Positions 1 to 5,940 of a DNA stretch of 9,697 bases are shown here, piece after piece. The position numbers were made by a program, and so were the translations under genes. A model generated the notes under the pieces. The model was not told the origin of the DNA. It saw only the letters and a program-made list of their open reading frames with translations, and ran no database searches. Numbering within the stretch: the stretch's first letter is position 1; the number at the start of each line of letters is the position of its first letter. Source of the DNA: Bacillota bacterium (GTDB taxonomy: Bacteria; Bacillota; Clostridia; Lachnospirales; Lachnospiraceae); contig JAEZJW010000028.1 in NCBI GenBank assembly GCA_023415595.1, positions 1-9,697 on the forward strand, in the 5' to 3' direction.

Positions 1-138
1 TGTTGCCATTCCACCTCTGATATGGCGTTCCGACTTGTTGAGGTCCAAGACTACCCTTGCTCTGTTAGCGAGGGAGGGGTTGATCTGTGCAAGACGTTCC
101 GTAACGTCTTTATGTACGGTTGTTACAAACAGGAACAC
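1..138 (-). CDS. Unidentified coding-like reading frame, cut by left window edge, overlapping the recombinase stop
   Basis: This minus-strand frame is open from an in-frame TGA at 177-175 to the window edge. Its last part reads like real protein: DVTERLAQINPSLANRARVV (about residues 11-30 from the GTG at 138), then LDLNKSERHIRGGMAT at the edge. The composition is helical and charged. It overlaps the last nine codons of the recombinase in another frame. No ATG lies in the frame. The only initiator seen is GTG at 138-136, and no Shine-Dalgarno sequence is well spaced from it. It may be the N-terminal part of a second gene of the recombinase module, translated by coupling, or the remnant of a gene disrupted by rearrangement. 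I do not recognise the family. That the stretch beyond the recombinase stop is coding seems fairly likely; the start is not resolved. Confidence 0.4.
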   Translation of the reverse strand, partial: MFLFVTTVHKDVTERLAQINPSLANRARVVLDLNKSERHIRGGMAT

Positions 139-1648
139 ACCCCACTGTCTTTCCCTTCCGGTTGCTAAGTATTTTCATATAGATCTTGGTTCGCCCATCC
201 GGTGACACCTCAATATATTCTATAATTTTCTTTAGCATCTGGTTACTGAATACCTCTGTAGATAAGGTCGCGTCAATGTCCCTGAACAGATTATTCAGTA
301 ATGAGTTTAGTGCCTTTTCTTTCTCCACCCTTTGCTCTGAATTCTGAAGTTCATTCTTCAGCTGCTCAAGCTTTTCTTTTACTTCAGATGATCTTTGACT
401 AAATTCTTCATAAGATATCAATCCGTTCTCACACATAGTGATCTGCCGTTCGTACTTTACCTTAAATTCTGCTAATTCCTTCTCTATGCTTTTCCTGGAG
501 CGCTCTGTCACAACCTCCTGTGCATACAGCTTCTTAAACTCCTCCATTGTCCATCTCATCATCTCGTCTTTCTGCCTGTATAGATTGCAGAGATAACTCT
601 TAATTGCTCCGAGCAGTTCCTCCTCCTTAACAAGCTGTGCATTAGCACAGGCATGGGCACCATGATAATTACGGTTATTACAGCCCCATCTTACTGTCTT
701 ATCCTTATTTCTCACTTGTAATCTTCGGAAGGAGCTGCCGCATTCACCGCACTTAATCAAGGTGCTGAACAAATGCTTGTTGCTGTTGCGTTCGTTATTA
801 TTAATAAAGGCATCATAGCGGCCACCCAATAGTTTCTGTGCCTCATTGAAGGTTTCCTCGGTAATGATCGCCAGCTCCGGTCTCTCAACGATAAACCATT
901 TCTCCTCCGGTTTGTTTCTTCTGTCATAAGAATATATTTCAAGCATTTCCTGTTTTCCATTAATAATTTTGCCGATATAGATTGGATTTTTTAATATTCG
1001 AGCCACGGAGATCTGTTGCCATGTGGCTCCTTTTTTCGTTGTTATCTTCTCACGATTAAGGAAATTCGCAATAGAGCTGCAGCCATAGCCTTCTTTCGTA
1101 TAGTAATGAAATATTCTTTTTACTACCTCAGCTTCCTTTTCATTTATATACAGGTGAAAGCAGTCACCGTTTACCTTATCATAGCCGTAAACCAAATTAG
1201 GGACCTTACCCTTTTCCATATTCAGCTTTTTCCCGAACTTTACTCTCTTGCTCAGATTTTCACTCTCCTGTTGAGCAATCAGTCCCATGATTCCCAGAAC
1301 GAATTCATCATCCGTCAGGTTCGGCTGATTAACGAATATGACCTTCTGAATATGTTTTTTCAAGAATCTTATTGTTTCAATGCTGTCGATTATGTTTCTG
1401 GCCAGTCTGCTGATGTCCTTCACCAGAAGATAATCAAATTTCTGTTCCTGAGCTGCATTTAGCATCATCTGAAAGGCTATTCTGTTTTTCTTCTTCGTAC
1501 CACTCAGTCCTTCATCCGAATAGATCTCTATCAGTTCATATTCCTGCTGTTTACAATAGTTCCTGAAATACTCCTCCTGAGTAGCCAGGGAATTCAATTG
1601 ATCCTTCGCATCGGTCGAAACCCTGCAATAAGCGGCTGCTCTGATCAT
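110..1648 (-). CDS. Large serine recombinase (resolvase/invertase N-domain, recombinase domain, zinc ribbon)
   Basis: Predicted site-specific DNA recombinase of 512 residues that would cut and rejoin DNA through a 5'-phosphoserine link. The N-terminal resolvase domain (about 3-145) has the catalytic serine in AYCRVSTD (Ser11), YSDEGLSGT (43-51) and DISRLARN (78-85) with the active-site arginines Arg81 and Arg84. The recombinase DNA-binding domain follows (about 150-270, with QQISVARILKNPIYIGKI). A zinc ribbon has Cys300, Cys303, Cys323 and Cys334. A charged coiled coil spans about 365-450. This is the architecture of phage, ICE and Tn4451-type integrases, and the length is normal. Start ATG 1648 is preceded by a purine-rich GGGAGAGG. 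A 51-codon gene lies 35 bases upstream on the same strand. No attachment sites were recognised, so the element it moves is undefined. The family call is firm; whether it is an integrase or an invertase is not. Confidence 0.95.
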   Translation of the reverse strand: MIRAAAYCRVSTDAKDQLNSLATQEEYFRNYCKQQEYELIEIYSDEGLSGTKKKNRIAFQMMLNAAQEQKFDYLLVKDISRLARNIIDSIETIRFLKKHIQKVIFVNQPNLTDDEFVLGIMGLIAQQESENLSKRVKFGKKLNMEKGKVPNLVYGYDKVNGDCFHLYINEKEAEVVKRIFHYYTKEGYGCSSIANFLNREKITTKKGATWQQISVARILKNPIYIGKIINGKQEMLEIYSYDRRNKPEEKWFIVERPELAIITEETFNEAQKLLGGRYDAFINNNERNSNKHLFSTLIKCGECGSSFRRLQVRNKDKTVRWGCNNRNYHGAHACANAQLVKEEELLGAIKSYLCNLYRQKDEMMRWTMEEFKKLYAQEVVTERSRKSIEKELAEFKVKYERQITMCENGLISYEEFSQRSSEVKEKLEQLKNELQNSEQRVEKEKALNSLLNNLFRDIDATLSTEVFSNQMLKKIIEYIEVSPDGRTKIYMKILSNRKGKTVGCVPVCNNRT

Positions 1649-1683
1649 GCTTCCTCTCCCTTCTTTGGAAACCTCAAAACTCC

Positions 1684-1839
1684 TTAGGACTTTTTGGCTT
1701 CCACGGTTTTTATCAGGGTATTATTATGTATTCGTACCTGTTCCAGCAGCGCAGCCGCTATTATTTTGGCTAGGATCTGTTCCTTGAAGGTCGTGTCATT
1801 ATCATCAACTATGATTATATTACTGATCAGCCTGTCCAT
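1684..1839 (-). CDS. Small orphan protein (51 aa) upstream of the serine recombinase
   Basis: The start at ATG 1839-1837 is chosen because GGAGG lies six bases upstream; a longer reading to 1869 lacks a good ribosome binding site. The protein begins MDRLISNIIIVDDNDTTF and continues as a predicted amphipathic helix (EQILAKIIAAALLEQV) ending in a basic AKKS tail. There are no cysteines, signal peptide or transmembrane segment. It sits 35 bases before the recombinase on the same strand, so the two are probably co-transcribed. A TATAAT occurs on the minus strand at 1915-1910, but no convincing -35 box is present. Small proteins next to serine recombinases can be directionality factors or co-factors, but nothing in this sequence shows that. 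The family is not recognised. The strong ribosome binding site supports translation. Confidence 0.6.
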   Translation of the reverse strand: MDRLISNIIIVDDNDTTFKEQILAKIIAAALLEQVRIHNNTLIKTVEAKKS

Positions 1840-2026
1840 ATAAATCCTCCATTCTGCTGCTACCCGCATGCCTGGGCATAAGTACCGTCAGCTTTCTTAT
1901 TCTTGGTCTATTATATGAAGCGTCTGACAATGATTATTACATCTACCTGCAACGATTTTAATACACTACCGGTTGAAATCCGACAGGAGCTGAGGGCTTC
2001 CTGCTCCTCCTTATACGAAGGATAGG

Positions 2027-2066
2027 ATAATAGAAATAGGGTGGGATTAATGAGTATCCCACCCTA
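2027..2066 (-). terminator. Intrinsic terminator of the sugar transferase gene
   Basis: A perfect 11-bp inverted repeat (2037-2047 with 2056-2066; AGGGTGGGAT core, 8-base loop) lies 41 bases past the minus-strand stop at 2108. Read on the minus strand the hairpin is followed by TTTCTATTATCC, a usable though interrupted U-tract. On the plus strand the bases after the hairpin are not T-rich, so it should act mainly for the minus-strand gene. It separates the polysaccharide locus from the recombinase module. Confidence 0.8.
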
Positions 2067-2107
2067 GCCTTGTACACTGTATAAGTAGATATTGCTTATG
2101 TTAATTC

Positions 2108-3487
2108 CTAAAATGCATCCTTATCCCTTCTAAGAATATTCAGGATCGTCTTAAAAATAATCTTAAAATCCAATAATAACCCCCAATGATCTATGTATAC
2201 GGTATCCAACGCAACAACCTCTTCAAAATCTGTAATTGTGCTTCTGCCGCTTACCTGCCACATTCCGGTAATACCCGGTTTAATGCTGACTCTCCTCCAG
2301 AATTTTCTTTCATATTTATTCACCTCGTCAAGTGTTGGAGGCCTTGTCCCGACAAGACTCATATCCCCGAGTAGCACATTAAAAAACTGCGGCAGTTCAT
2401 CAATGCTCGTTTTCCGAATGAATTTACCTACCTTTGTAATGCGGGGATCATTTTTCATCTTAAACATAAAGCCATCTTTCATTTCGTTTAGCTTCATAAG
2501 CTCCTTCTTTTTCTCTTCCGCATTCGTATACATACTCCTAAATTTATAAATATAAAATTGCCGCCCATTCTGTCCGACTCTTAGCTGTTTAAAAATAACC
2601 GGTCCTTTAAAATCTTCTGCTTTGATAGCAATCGCAGTTATCAGCATAATTGGCGAGAATAATATGATTCCAACTATACTCCCGACAATATCCATCGCTC
2701 TCTTCATCGCTCTTGCCACACTGTTTAATACTACGTTATGATATGTAAGTACAGGATAATTTCCGATACTGCTTACATAGCTATGTGCATCGATGGCGTA
2801 ATAGAAGTCCATGATCAAACCCACGGTGACACCCATATCCAAACAGATCTCAATATGGGGCCTAAAATATAAATCAACACTTTTACGATCCATAATATAG
2901 ACATTATCAATGGCATTATCATGCAGAATCTGTTCTAGATCATTTATTTTACCAAGATATCCTTCTTCTTCCCCATGCAACGAGATATAACCGATAATGT
3001 TCAGATTTAAATTACTCTTTTTAACATAATCGATAAATTTTGTGTATTGGTGAACACTGCCAAGGAGCAGCGTCCGAGGGTAAAATTTACTGTTGTTCTT
3101 GGTGATCTTGCGTGATAAGAATGCGCTTAACAGCAAGAGAAGATATTCACAGAGGAGAAATACCAGATAAAACTTCATTTCTACATCCGCTCTTCCAACG
3201 TAGAATAATAACACGGATACGATAAAGGCGGAGAAAATAAACGATCTTGTGATATATTTTATGACACGATCCGGATAGAAAAACATATTTACATTATAAA
3301 GCGTCGCTCCTTTATTCAGAAAAATGCACACGGCGTTAAAGCTCATGCAAAGTATCAGGTAGTATCCATTGGACGCAAAAATATTAATTCCTGTTATTCC
3401 TCCGGTAAGCAGTGCAGCAATAATTCCAACCAGGAAATCGCTCCGCATATAAATGAAGTTCGTTTTAACATTTCGATAGAATCTCAT
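2108..3487 (-). CDS. Polyisoprenyl-phosphate hexose-1-phosphate transferase (exopolysaccharide initiating sugar transferase, WbaP/WcaJ-like)
   Basis: Expected to transfer a sugar-1-phosphate from a UDP-sugar to undecaprenyl phosphate at the inner membrane face, the first committed step of exopolysaccharide assembly. The N-terminal half has about four transmembrane helices (within residues 15-125) and a Rossmann-like middle domain (TLLLGSVHQYTKFIDYVKK). The C-terminal catalytic domain begins near residue 262 with KRAMDIVGSIVG and a membrane re-entrant helix. It carries YKFRSMYTNAEE, DPRITKVGKFIRKTSIDELP with the Asp-Glu pair of this family, GDMSLVGTRPP and KPGITGMWQVSGRS. Start ATG 3487 is preferred because AGGTGGAG lies about seven bases upstream; an in-frame GTG at 3499 lacks a spaced ribosome binding site. 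The resulting 459 residues are typical for the two-domain form. It has its own promoter and terminator. The sugar specificity cannot be read from sequence. Confidence 0.95.
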   Translation of the reverse strand: MRFYRNVKTNFIYMRSDFLVGIIAALLTGGITGINIFASNGYYLILCMSFNAVCIFLNKGATLYNVNMFFYPDRVIKYITRSFIFSAFIVSVLLFYVGRADVEMKFYLVFLLCEYLLLLLSAFLSRKITKNNSKFYPRTLLLGSVHQYTKFIDYVKKSNLNLNIIGYISLHGEEEGYLGKINDLEQILHDNAIDNVYIMDRKSVDLYFRPHIEICLDMGVTVGLIMDFYYAIDAHSYVSSIGNYPVLTYHNVVLNSVARAMKRAMDIVGSIVGIILFSPIMLITAIAIKAEDFKGPVIFKQLRVGQNGRQFYIYKFRSMYTNAEEKKKELMKLNEMKDGFMFKMKNDPRITKVGKFIRKTSIDELPQFFNVLLGDMSLVGTRPPTLDEVNKYERKFWRRVSIKPGITGMWQVSGRSTITDFEEVVALDTVYIDHWGLLLDFKIIFKTILNILRRDKDAF

Positions 3488-3555
3488 CGTATTCTCCACC
3501 TCTCTTCTGTATAGTAATAGTTACATTTATTCACATTTGTGTTTTTATTTACTAT

Positions 3556-3584
3556 ATTGTAACGTATGTTTTTCCAACCATCAA
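3556..3584 (-). promoter_or_regulatory. Predicted housekeeping promoter of the sugar transferase gene
   Basis: On the minus strand TTGATG (3584-3579) is separated by exactly 17 bases from TACAAT (3561-3556). Transcription would start near 3549, leaving a leader of about 60 bases before ATG 3487. The opposite-strand promoter of the riboswitch leader lies about 100 bases away and points outwards, so the two transcription units diverge. Bases 3585-3684 between the promoters are AT-rich and contain no feature I can support. Confidence 0.65.
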
Positions 3585-3684
3585 GGCATTTTTGACGATA
3601 AATGACATAAATATTATTCTCCCTATACTAATTAAAAGCGCATATATCGATTATATTCTACAAATTTTGATTAAAATTATGCTA

Positions 3685-3713
3685 ATGACATAAACAGTAC
3701 ATCATGGTATAAT
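3685..3713 (+). promoter_or_regulatory. Predicted promoter of the tandem-riboswitch leader and beta-helix gene
   Basis: ATGACA (3685-3690, one mismatch to TTGACA) and a perfect TATAAT (3708-3713) are spaced by 17 bases. Transcription would start near 3720, about 36 bases before the first aptamer core. The leader of about 350 bases then holds both riboswitches and their hairpins before ATG 4069. No second promoter is evident between the aptamers, so both probably sit on one transcript. Confidence 0.75.
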
Positions 3714-3755
3714 TATCCTGTAATTATAATTGAATATTAACAATTAAAAAGATAA

Positions 3756-3828
3756 TAGCAAACTTATCGAAAGGTAAGGGCGCAAAGCTAAGGGTCTAAG
3801 GTCCCAGTGACTATGACTGCCAGTTGCC
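3756..3828 (+). promoter_or_regulatory. c-di-GMP-I (GEMM-I) riboswitch aptamer, copy 1
   Basis: The core has the GEMM-I landmarks in order: AGCAAAC, a 6-bp hairpin capped by a GAAA tetraloop (CTTATC 3763-3768 with GGTAAG 3773-3778), CGCAAAG (3781-3787), GGGTCTAAGGTCC, and the closing GCCAGTTGCC (3819-3828). This class of leader RNA binds cyclic di-GMP and controls transcription or translation of the gene behind it. The base aligning with the ligand-contacting position 20 of the Vc2 aptamer is A3757 rather than G, so ligand preference may be relaxed. An intrinsic terminator follows 17 bases later. The class assignment rests on motif and structure recognition, not on a covariance model score. 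Confidence 0.9.
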
Positions 3829-3845
3829 TAATATAATTGGTTGGG

Positions 3846-3877
3846 ACTCCTTGCGTATCTTTTTACAAGGAGTTTTT
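3846..3877 (+). terminator. Intrinsic terminator serving as expression platform of riboswitch copy 1
   Basis: ACTCCTTG (3846-3853) pairs perfectly with CAAGGAGT (3866-3873) around a 12-base loop, and a run of T follows immediately (3873-3877). Placement 17 bases behind the aptamer core is that of a riboswitch-controlled terminator. AATTGG (3835-3840), between aptamer and hairpin, can pair with CCAGTT (3820-3825) inside the aptamer, a possible alternative fold. The sign of control (on or off with ligand) is not determinable by eye. Confidence 0.8.
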
Positions 3878-3885
3878 ACTTTGTT

Positions 3886-3920
3886 AAGGAGGAATGAATT
3901 TTAAAGTAAAAAATCCATAA
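3886..3920 (+). other. Isolated ribosome binding site with an 8-codon mini-ORF between the two riboswitches
   Basis: A perfect AAGGAGG (3886-3892) directly precedes ATG 3894, which opens an 8-codon frame (MNFKVKNP, stop 3918-3920). The one-base gap is too short for efficient initiation. The surrounding TTAAGGAGGAAT resembles TTAAGGAGAAT before the real gene at 4069. This suggests that a whole riboswitch-plus-ribosome-binding-site unit was duplicated and its first gene lost, leaving a vestige. A leader peptide is the alternative. Low certainty on function. Confidence 0.3.
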
Positions 3921-3938
3921 AATATTAGAACATGTCAA

Positions 3939-4011
3939 TAGCAAACTTACTGAAAAGTAAGGTCGCAAAACTTAGGGTCTAAGGTCCTTTGGACTATGAT
4001 AGCCAGTTGCC
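3939..4011 (+). promoter_or_regulatory. c-di-GMP-I (GEMM-I) riboswitch aptamer, copy 2
   Basis: The second aptamer has the same 73-base length as copy 1 and matches it at 61 of 73 positions by my hand count. The landmarks are AGCAAAC, a GAAA-capped hairpin (CTTACT 3946-3951 with AGTAAG 3956-3961), CGCAAAA, GGGTCTAAGGTCC and GCCAGTTGCC. Differences in the hairpin are compensatory (TC/GG in copy 1, CT/AG in copy 2), so both copies have kept the fold. Position 20 is again A (A3940). The next hairpin and the ribosome binding site of the beta-helix gene follow within 50 bases. Confidence 0.9.
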
Positions 4012-4018
4012 ACGGTTA

Positions 4019-4056
4019 TTGATATTGATTTCAATCTAAATCAATATCGGTATTTT
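4019..4056 (+). terminator. Terminator-like hairpin behind riboswitch copy 2
   Basis: GATATTGATTT (4021-4031) pairs perfectly with AAATCAATATC (4038-4048) around a 6-base loop, followed by GGTATTTT. The stem is A/T-rich and the U-tract short, so it is weaker than the copy 1 terminator. TCAATA (3935-3940), just before the aptamer, is complementary to TATTGA (4017-4022), which includes the foot of this hairpin, so the two pairings would compete. The hairpin ends eight bases before the AAGGAG of the downstream gene, so an effect on translation is also possible. Confidence 0.6.
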
Positions 4057-4062
4057 AAGGAG
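4057..4062 (+). promoter_or_regulatory. Ribosome binding site of the beta-helix gene
   Basis: AAGGAG with a 6-base spacer to ATG 4069 fixes the start of the secreted protein. It abuts the T-run of the copy 2 hairpin, so transcriptional and translational control could both act here. Confidence 0.85.
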
Positions 4063-4068
4063 AATAAT

Positions 4069-5859
4069 ATGAGCATTATCAGATTTATGTGGAAGCGAAT
4101 CGCCTCAGTTGCGCTGATCACAGTATTGATCGTTTCCTTTAGCGTACCAAGTACAGCTTCAGCAGGAACGACAACAAGTAATAATAAGAATGTTACAACA
4201 GCAGCTAAGAGACCAAAGCCTACACCGACGCCGACACCAAAGCCCACACCAAAGCCTACGCCTACTCTTGCACCTACTCCTACTCTTAAACCTACTCCGA
4301 TTCCAACTCCTACTGCTACTCCCACACCTACTGCAACTCCCATACCTACCCCAACACCTACAGTTGCACCTCCCCCTATACCGGGTTACGATAAGGTTGC
4401 TTATGTCAAGGATTTTGGCGCCTACGGTGATGGTATTCATGATGATACACAGGCCATTAATGAGGCTCTGAACAGCGGTGCCGATGCAGTAGTATTTGAG
4501 GAAAATGCAACCTATAAAACGAATGACTATATCGCAATGAGGACCTCCGATGTTACTGTTTTTGGTAACCAGGCTACCTTATTTACAGATAATTCTTATA
4601 GAAACAGAAGCAGTTTTTATGAATGGTATTTTAATGTAGAAGCAAGTCAAATCGTTATTAATGATTTAAGAATCGAAGCCAGGGAAACCATATTGGTCGG
4701 TTACAAAACACAGTTTGCCATTATGTTTGCATCGGATGTAACAGTGAATAACTGTACGTTTATTATCCCGGCTACCGTCTTGTCAAGCGGAGCCTCCCAT
4801 AACATCGAGTACAGCAATCTTGATTTATTTACCGGCTGGCACAATATTACAATCCAAAATTCAACCTTTACCAACCTGGCTGATACCGCTGCAGGTGTAG
4901 CTGCAGAATTCCGGGATATCTATAATAAAGGTGCGGGTGGATTACTATTTGTAAATAACACACTAACCTCTAACTGCCATGATGAAATACTTGCAATGTT
5001 TACCGGCTCCTCCACCACGATTACGGACATCAGAGTGATAAACAATTATATTAATGCTTTACCCGGAACCGTTTCCATTCCGCGAAATCTCGGAATCAGT
5101 CTTGGTTATGACGGATTTGGCTTAAGTGGTATTACCTTCTCTGATAATACTGTTAATATCACCGCAGACTATGCTGCCATCGTTGTGGGTGACTCAAGAG
5201 ATGTGACCATCAGCAACAATACGATTAACTTTACACCGCTTGCTAATATGAACCCTTCCTTCTTATTAAAGGGAGCCTATAGCAATAATAATGTTAACGT
5301 TACTAATAATACCATAGGAATTATGAATAACCCTTCTGCTAATTTTGGCGGTATTTCAAACGGAGCTATCAATATAGACCTGAATTATATTACCGTCAAT
5401 TCAGTTGTAAAGGAAGCGTTATTCTATAATAATACCGTAGTAACCAACAACACCATCACCGCCAATGAAGCAGTGAAGCGTTTAGGCAGCTCCTTAACAA
5501 CCTTCCAGGGTAATAATGTAACCTTCAACAACGCAATATCAACAATGTTTGAATTTTACAACAAAACCTTCGGAGATAACGTTAATATTACTAATAATAT
5601 CATAAACTGCCAGAAAGCCTCAGTGGCAAATGATACTCTCTTCATGCTAAACGGAACACGACTGAATGGCTATGTATTTACTTTATCTAATAATTCCGTT
5701 ACCTCTGCTCCGGGCAGTACGACGAAGTCCTTCTACTATATGGCAATCACTGACACTACAACACAGCAGATCGTATTAACCGGAAACTCGCTTTCCAACT
5801 ACACCAACACCTATATCCAAGGTGGATGGTCCCAGGTCTACAATATTATTACCGATTAA
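4069..5859 (+). CDS. Secreted right-handed beta-helix protein with Pro/Thr linker (pectate-lyase-3-like fold)
   Basis: A 596-residue exported protein. Residues 1-32 form a Sec signal peptide (basic MSIIRFMWKR, hydrophobic core, cleavage after STASA). Residues 49-105 are a Pro/Thr-rich spacer. The rest is a parallel beta-helix opened by VKDFGAYGDGIHDDTQAI (113-130), the hallmark start of the pectate-lyase-3 group, which includes lyases, glycoside hydrolases, epimerases and phage depolymerases. Asn-rich rungs recur (ITIQNSTF, VTISNNTINF, VNVTNNTIGI, VVTNNTIT, VNITNNII), typical of asparagine ladders. No LPXTG, SLH or other anchor is present, and the C-terminus ends YNIITD. The gene stands alone, behind tandem riboswitches and inside an exopolysaccharide locus on the opposite strand. 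A polymer-cleaving, polymer-modifying or structural matrix role is inferred; no catalytic residues could be assigned. Confidence 0.9.
   Translation: MSIIRFMWKRIASVALITVLIVSFSVPSTASAGTTTSNNKNVTTAAKRPKPTPTPTPKPTPKPTPTLAPTPTLKPTPIPTPTATPTPTATPIPTPTPTVAPPPIPGYDKVAYVKDFGAYGDGIHDDTQAINEALNSGADAVVFEENATYKTNDYIAMRTSDVTVFGNQATLFTDNSYRNRSSFYEWYFNVEASQIVINDLRIEARETILVGYKTQFAIMFASDVTVNNCTFIIPATVLSSGASHNIEYSNLDLFTGWHNITIQNSTFTNLADTAAGVAAEFRDIYNKGAGGLLFVNNTLTSNCHDEILAMFTGSSTTITDIRVINNYINALPGTVSIPRNLGISLGYDGFGLSGITFSDNTVNITADYAAIVVGDSRDVTISNNTINFTPLANMNPSFLLKGAYSNNNVNVTNNTIGIMNNPSANFGGISNGAINIDLNYITVNSVVKEALFYNNTVVTNNTITANEAVKRLGSSLTTFQGNNVTFNNAISTMFEFYNKTFGDNVNITNNIINCQKASVANDTLFMLNGTRLNGYVFTLSNNSVTSAPGSTTKSFYYMAITDTTTQQIVLTGNSLSNYTNTYIQGGWSQVYNIITD
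4213..4383 (+). repeat. Low-complexity Pro/Thr-encoding repeat tract
   Basis: This tract encodes residues 49-105 of the beta-helix protein, an irregular series of PT, KPTP, LAPT and ATPT units. The codons vary at third positions (CCT/CCA/CCG/CCC, ACT/ACA/ACG/ACC), so it is not a fresh slippage expansion. Such linkers are known as flexible, often O-glycosylated spacers in secreted enzymes of cellulolytic Clostridia. Placed right after the signal peptide with no N-terminal module in front, it would be a free tail. The Gly/Val-rich frame on the opposite strand is a shadow. Confidence 0.85.
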
Positions 5860-5890
5860 TCGGTTCCTCCGTAATATGGTTTAGTACTCA

Positions 5891-5940
5891 CTGGCGCATG
5901 GCCGGGCTGAAGGTTTTCGGTCCTCATGCGCCAGCTTTTT
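5891..5940 (+). terminator. Strong intrinsic terminator between the convergent beta-helix and flippase genes
   Basis: CTGGCGCATG (5891-5900) pairs perfectly with CATGCGCCAG (5925-5934), with further GC pairing inside (GGCCG with CGGTCC), followed by CTTTTT. It lies 31 bases after the plus-strand stop. The T-run overlaps the stop codon of the minus-strand flippase gene (5941-5939). On the minus strand the hairpin is not followed by a T-run, so termination there would be weaker. Confidence 0.9.

Noticed and set aside
1016..1462. Plus-strand frame of 148 residues inside the recombinase gene
   Set aside because: It lies opposite a full-length recombinase with all its motifs, has no ribosome binding site and no recognisable family.
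1985..2008. Hairpin AGGAGC with GCTCCT
   Set aside because: Only a 6-bp stem with a 12-base loop, competing alternative pairings and no T-run on either strand; not enough for a terminator or attachment site call.
1930..2025. Plus-strand 31-codon ORF in the gap between recombinase module and sugar transferase
   Set aside because: No ribosome binding site or promoter precedes it, and its sequence shows no recognisable protein pattern.
3499..3499. GTG start for the sugar transferase, four codons upstream of ATG 3487
   Set aside because: No correctly spaced Shine-Dalgarno sequence, whereas ATG 3487 has AGGTGGAG about seven bases upstream.
4041..4343. Minus-strand Gly/Val-rich frame of 100 residues
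   Set aside because: It is the reverse reading of the Pro/Thr codon tract; the low-complexity content is fully explained by the plus-strand gene, which has a signal peptide and ribosome binding site.
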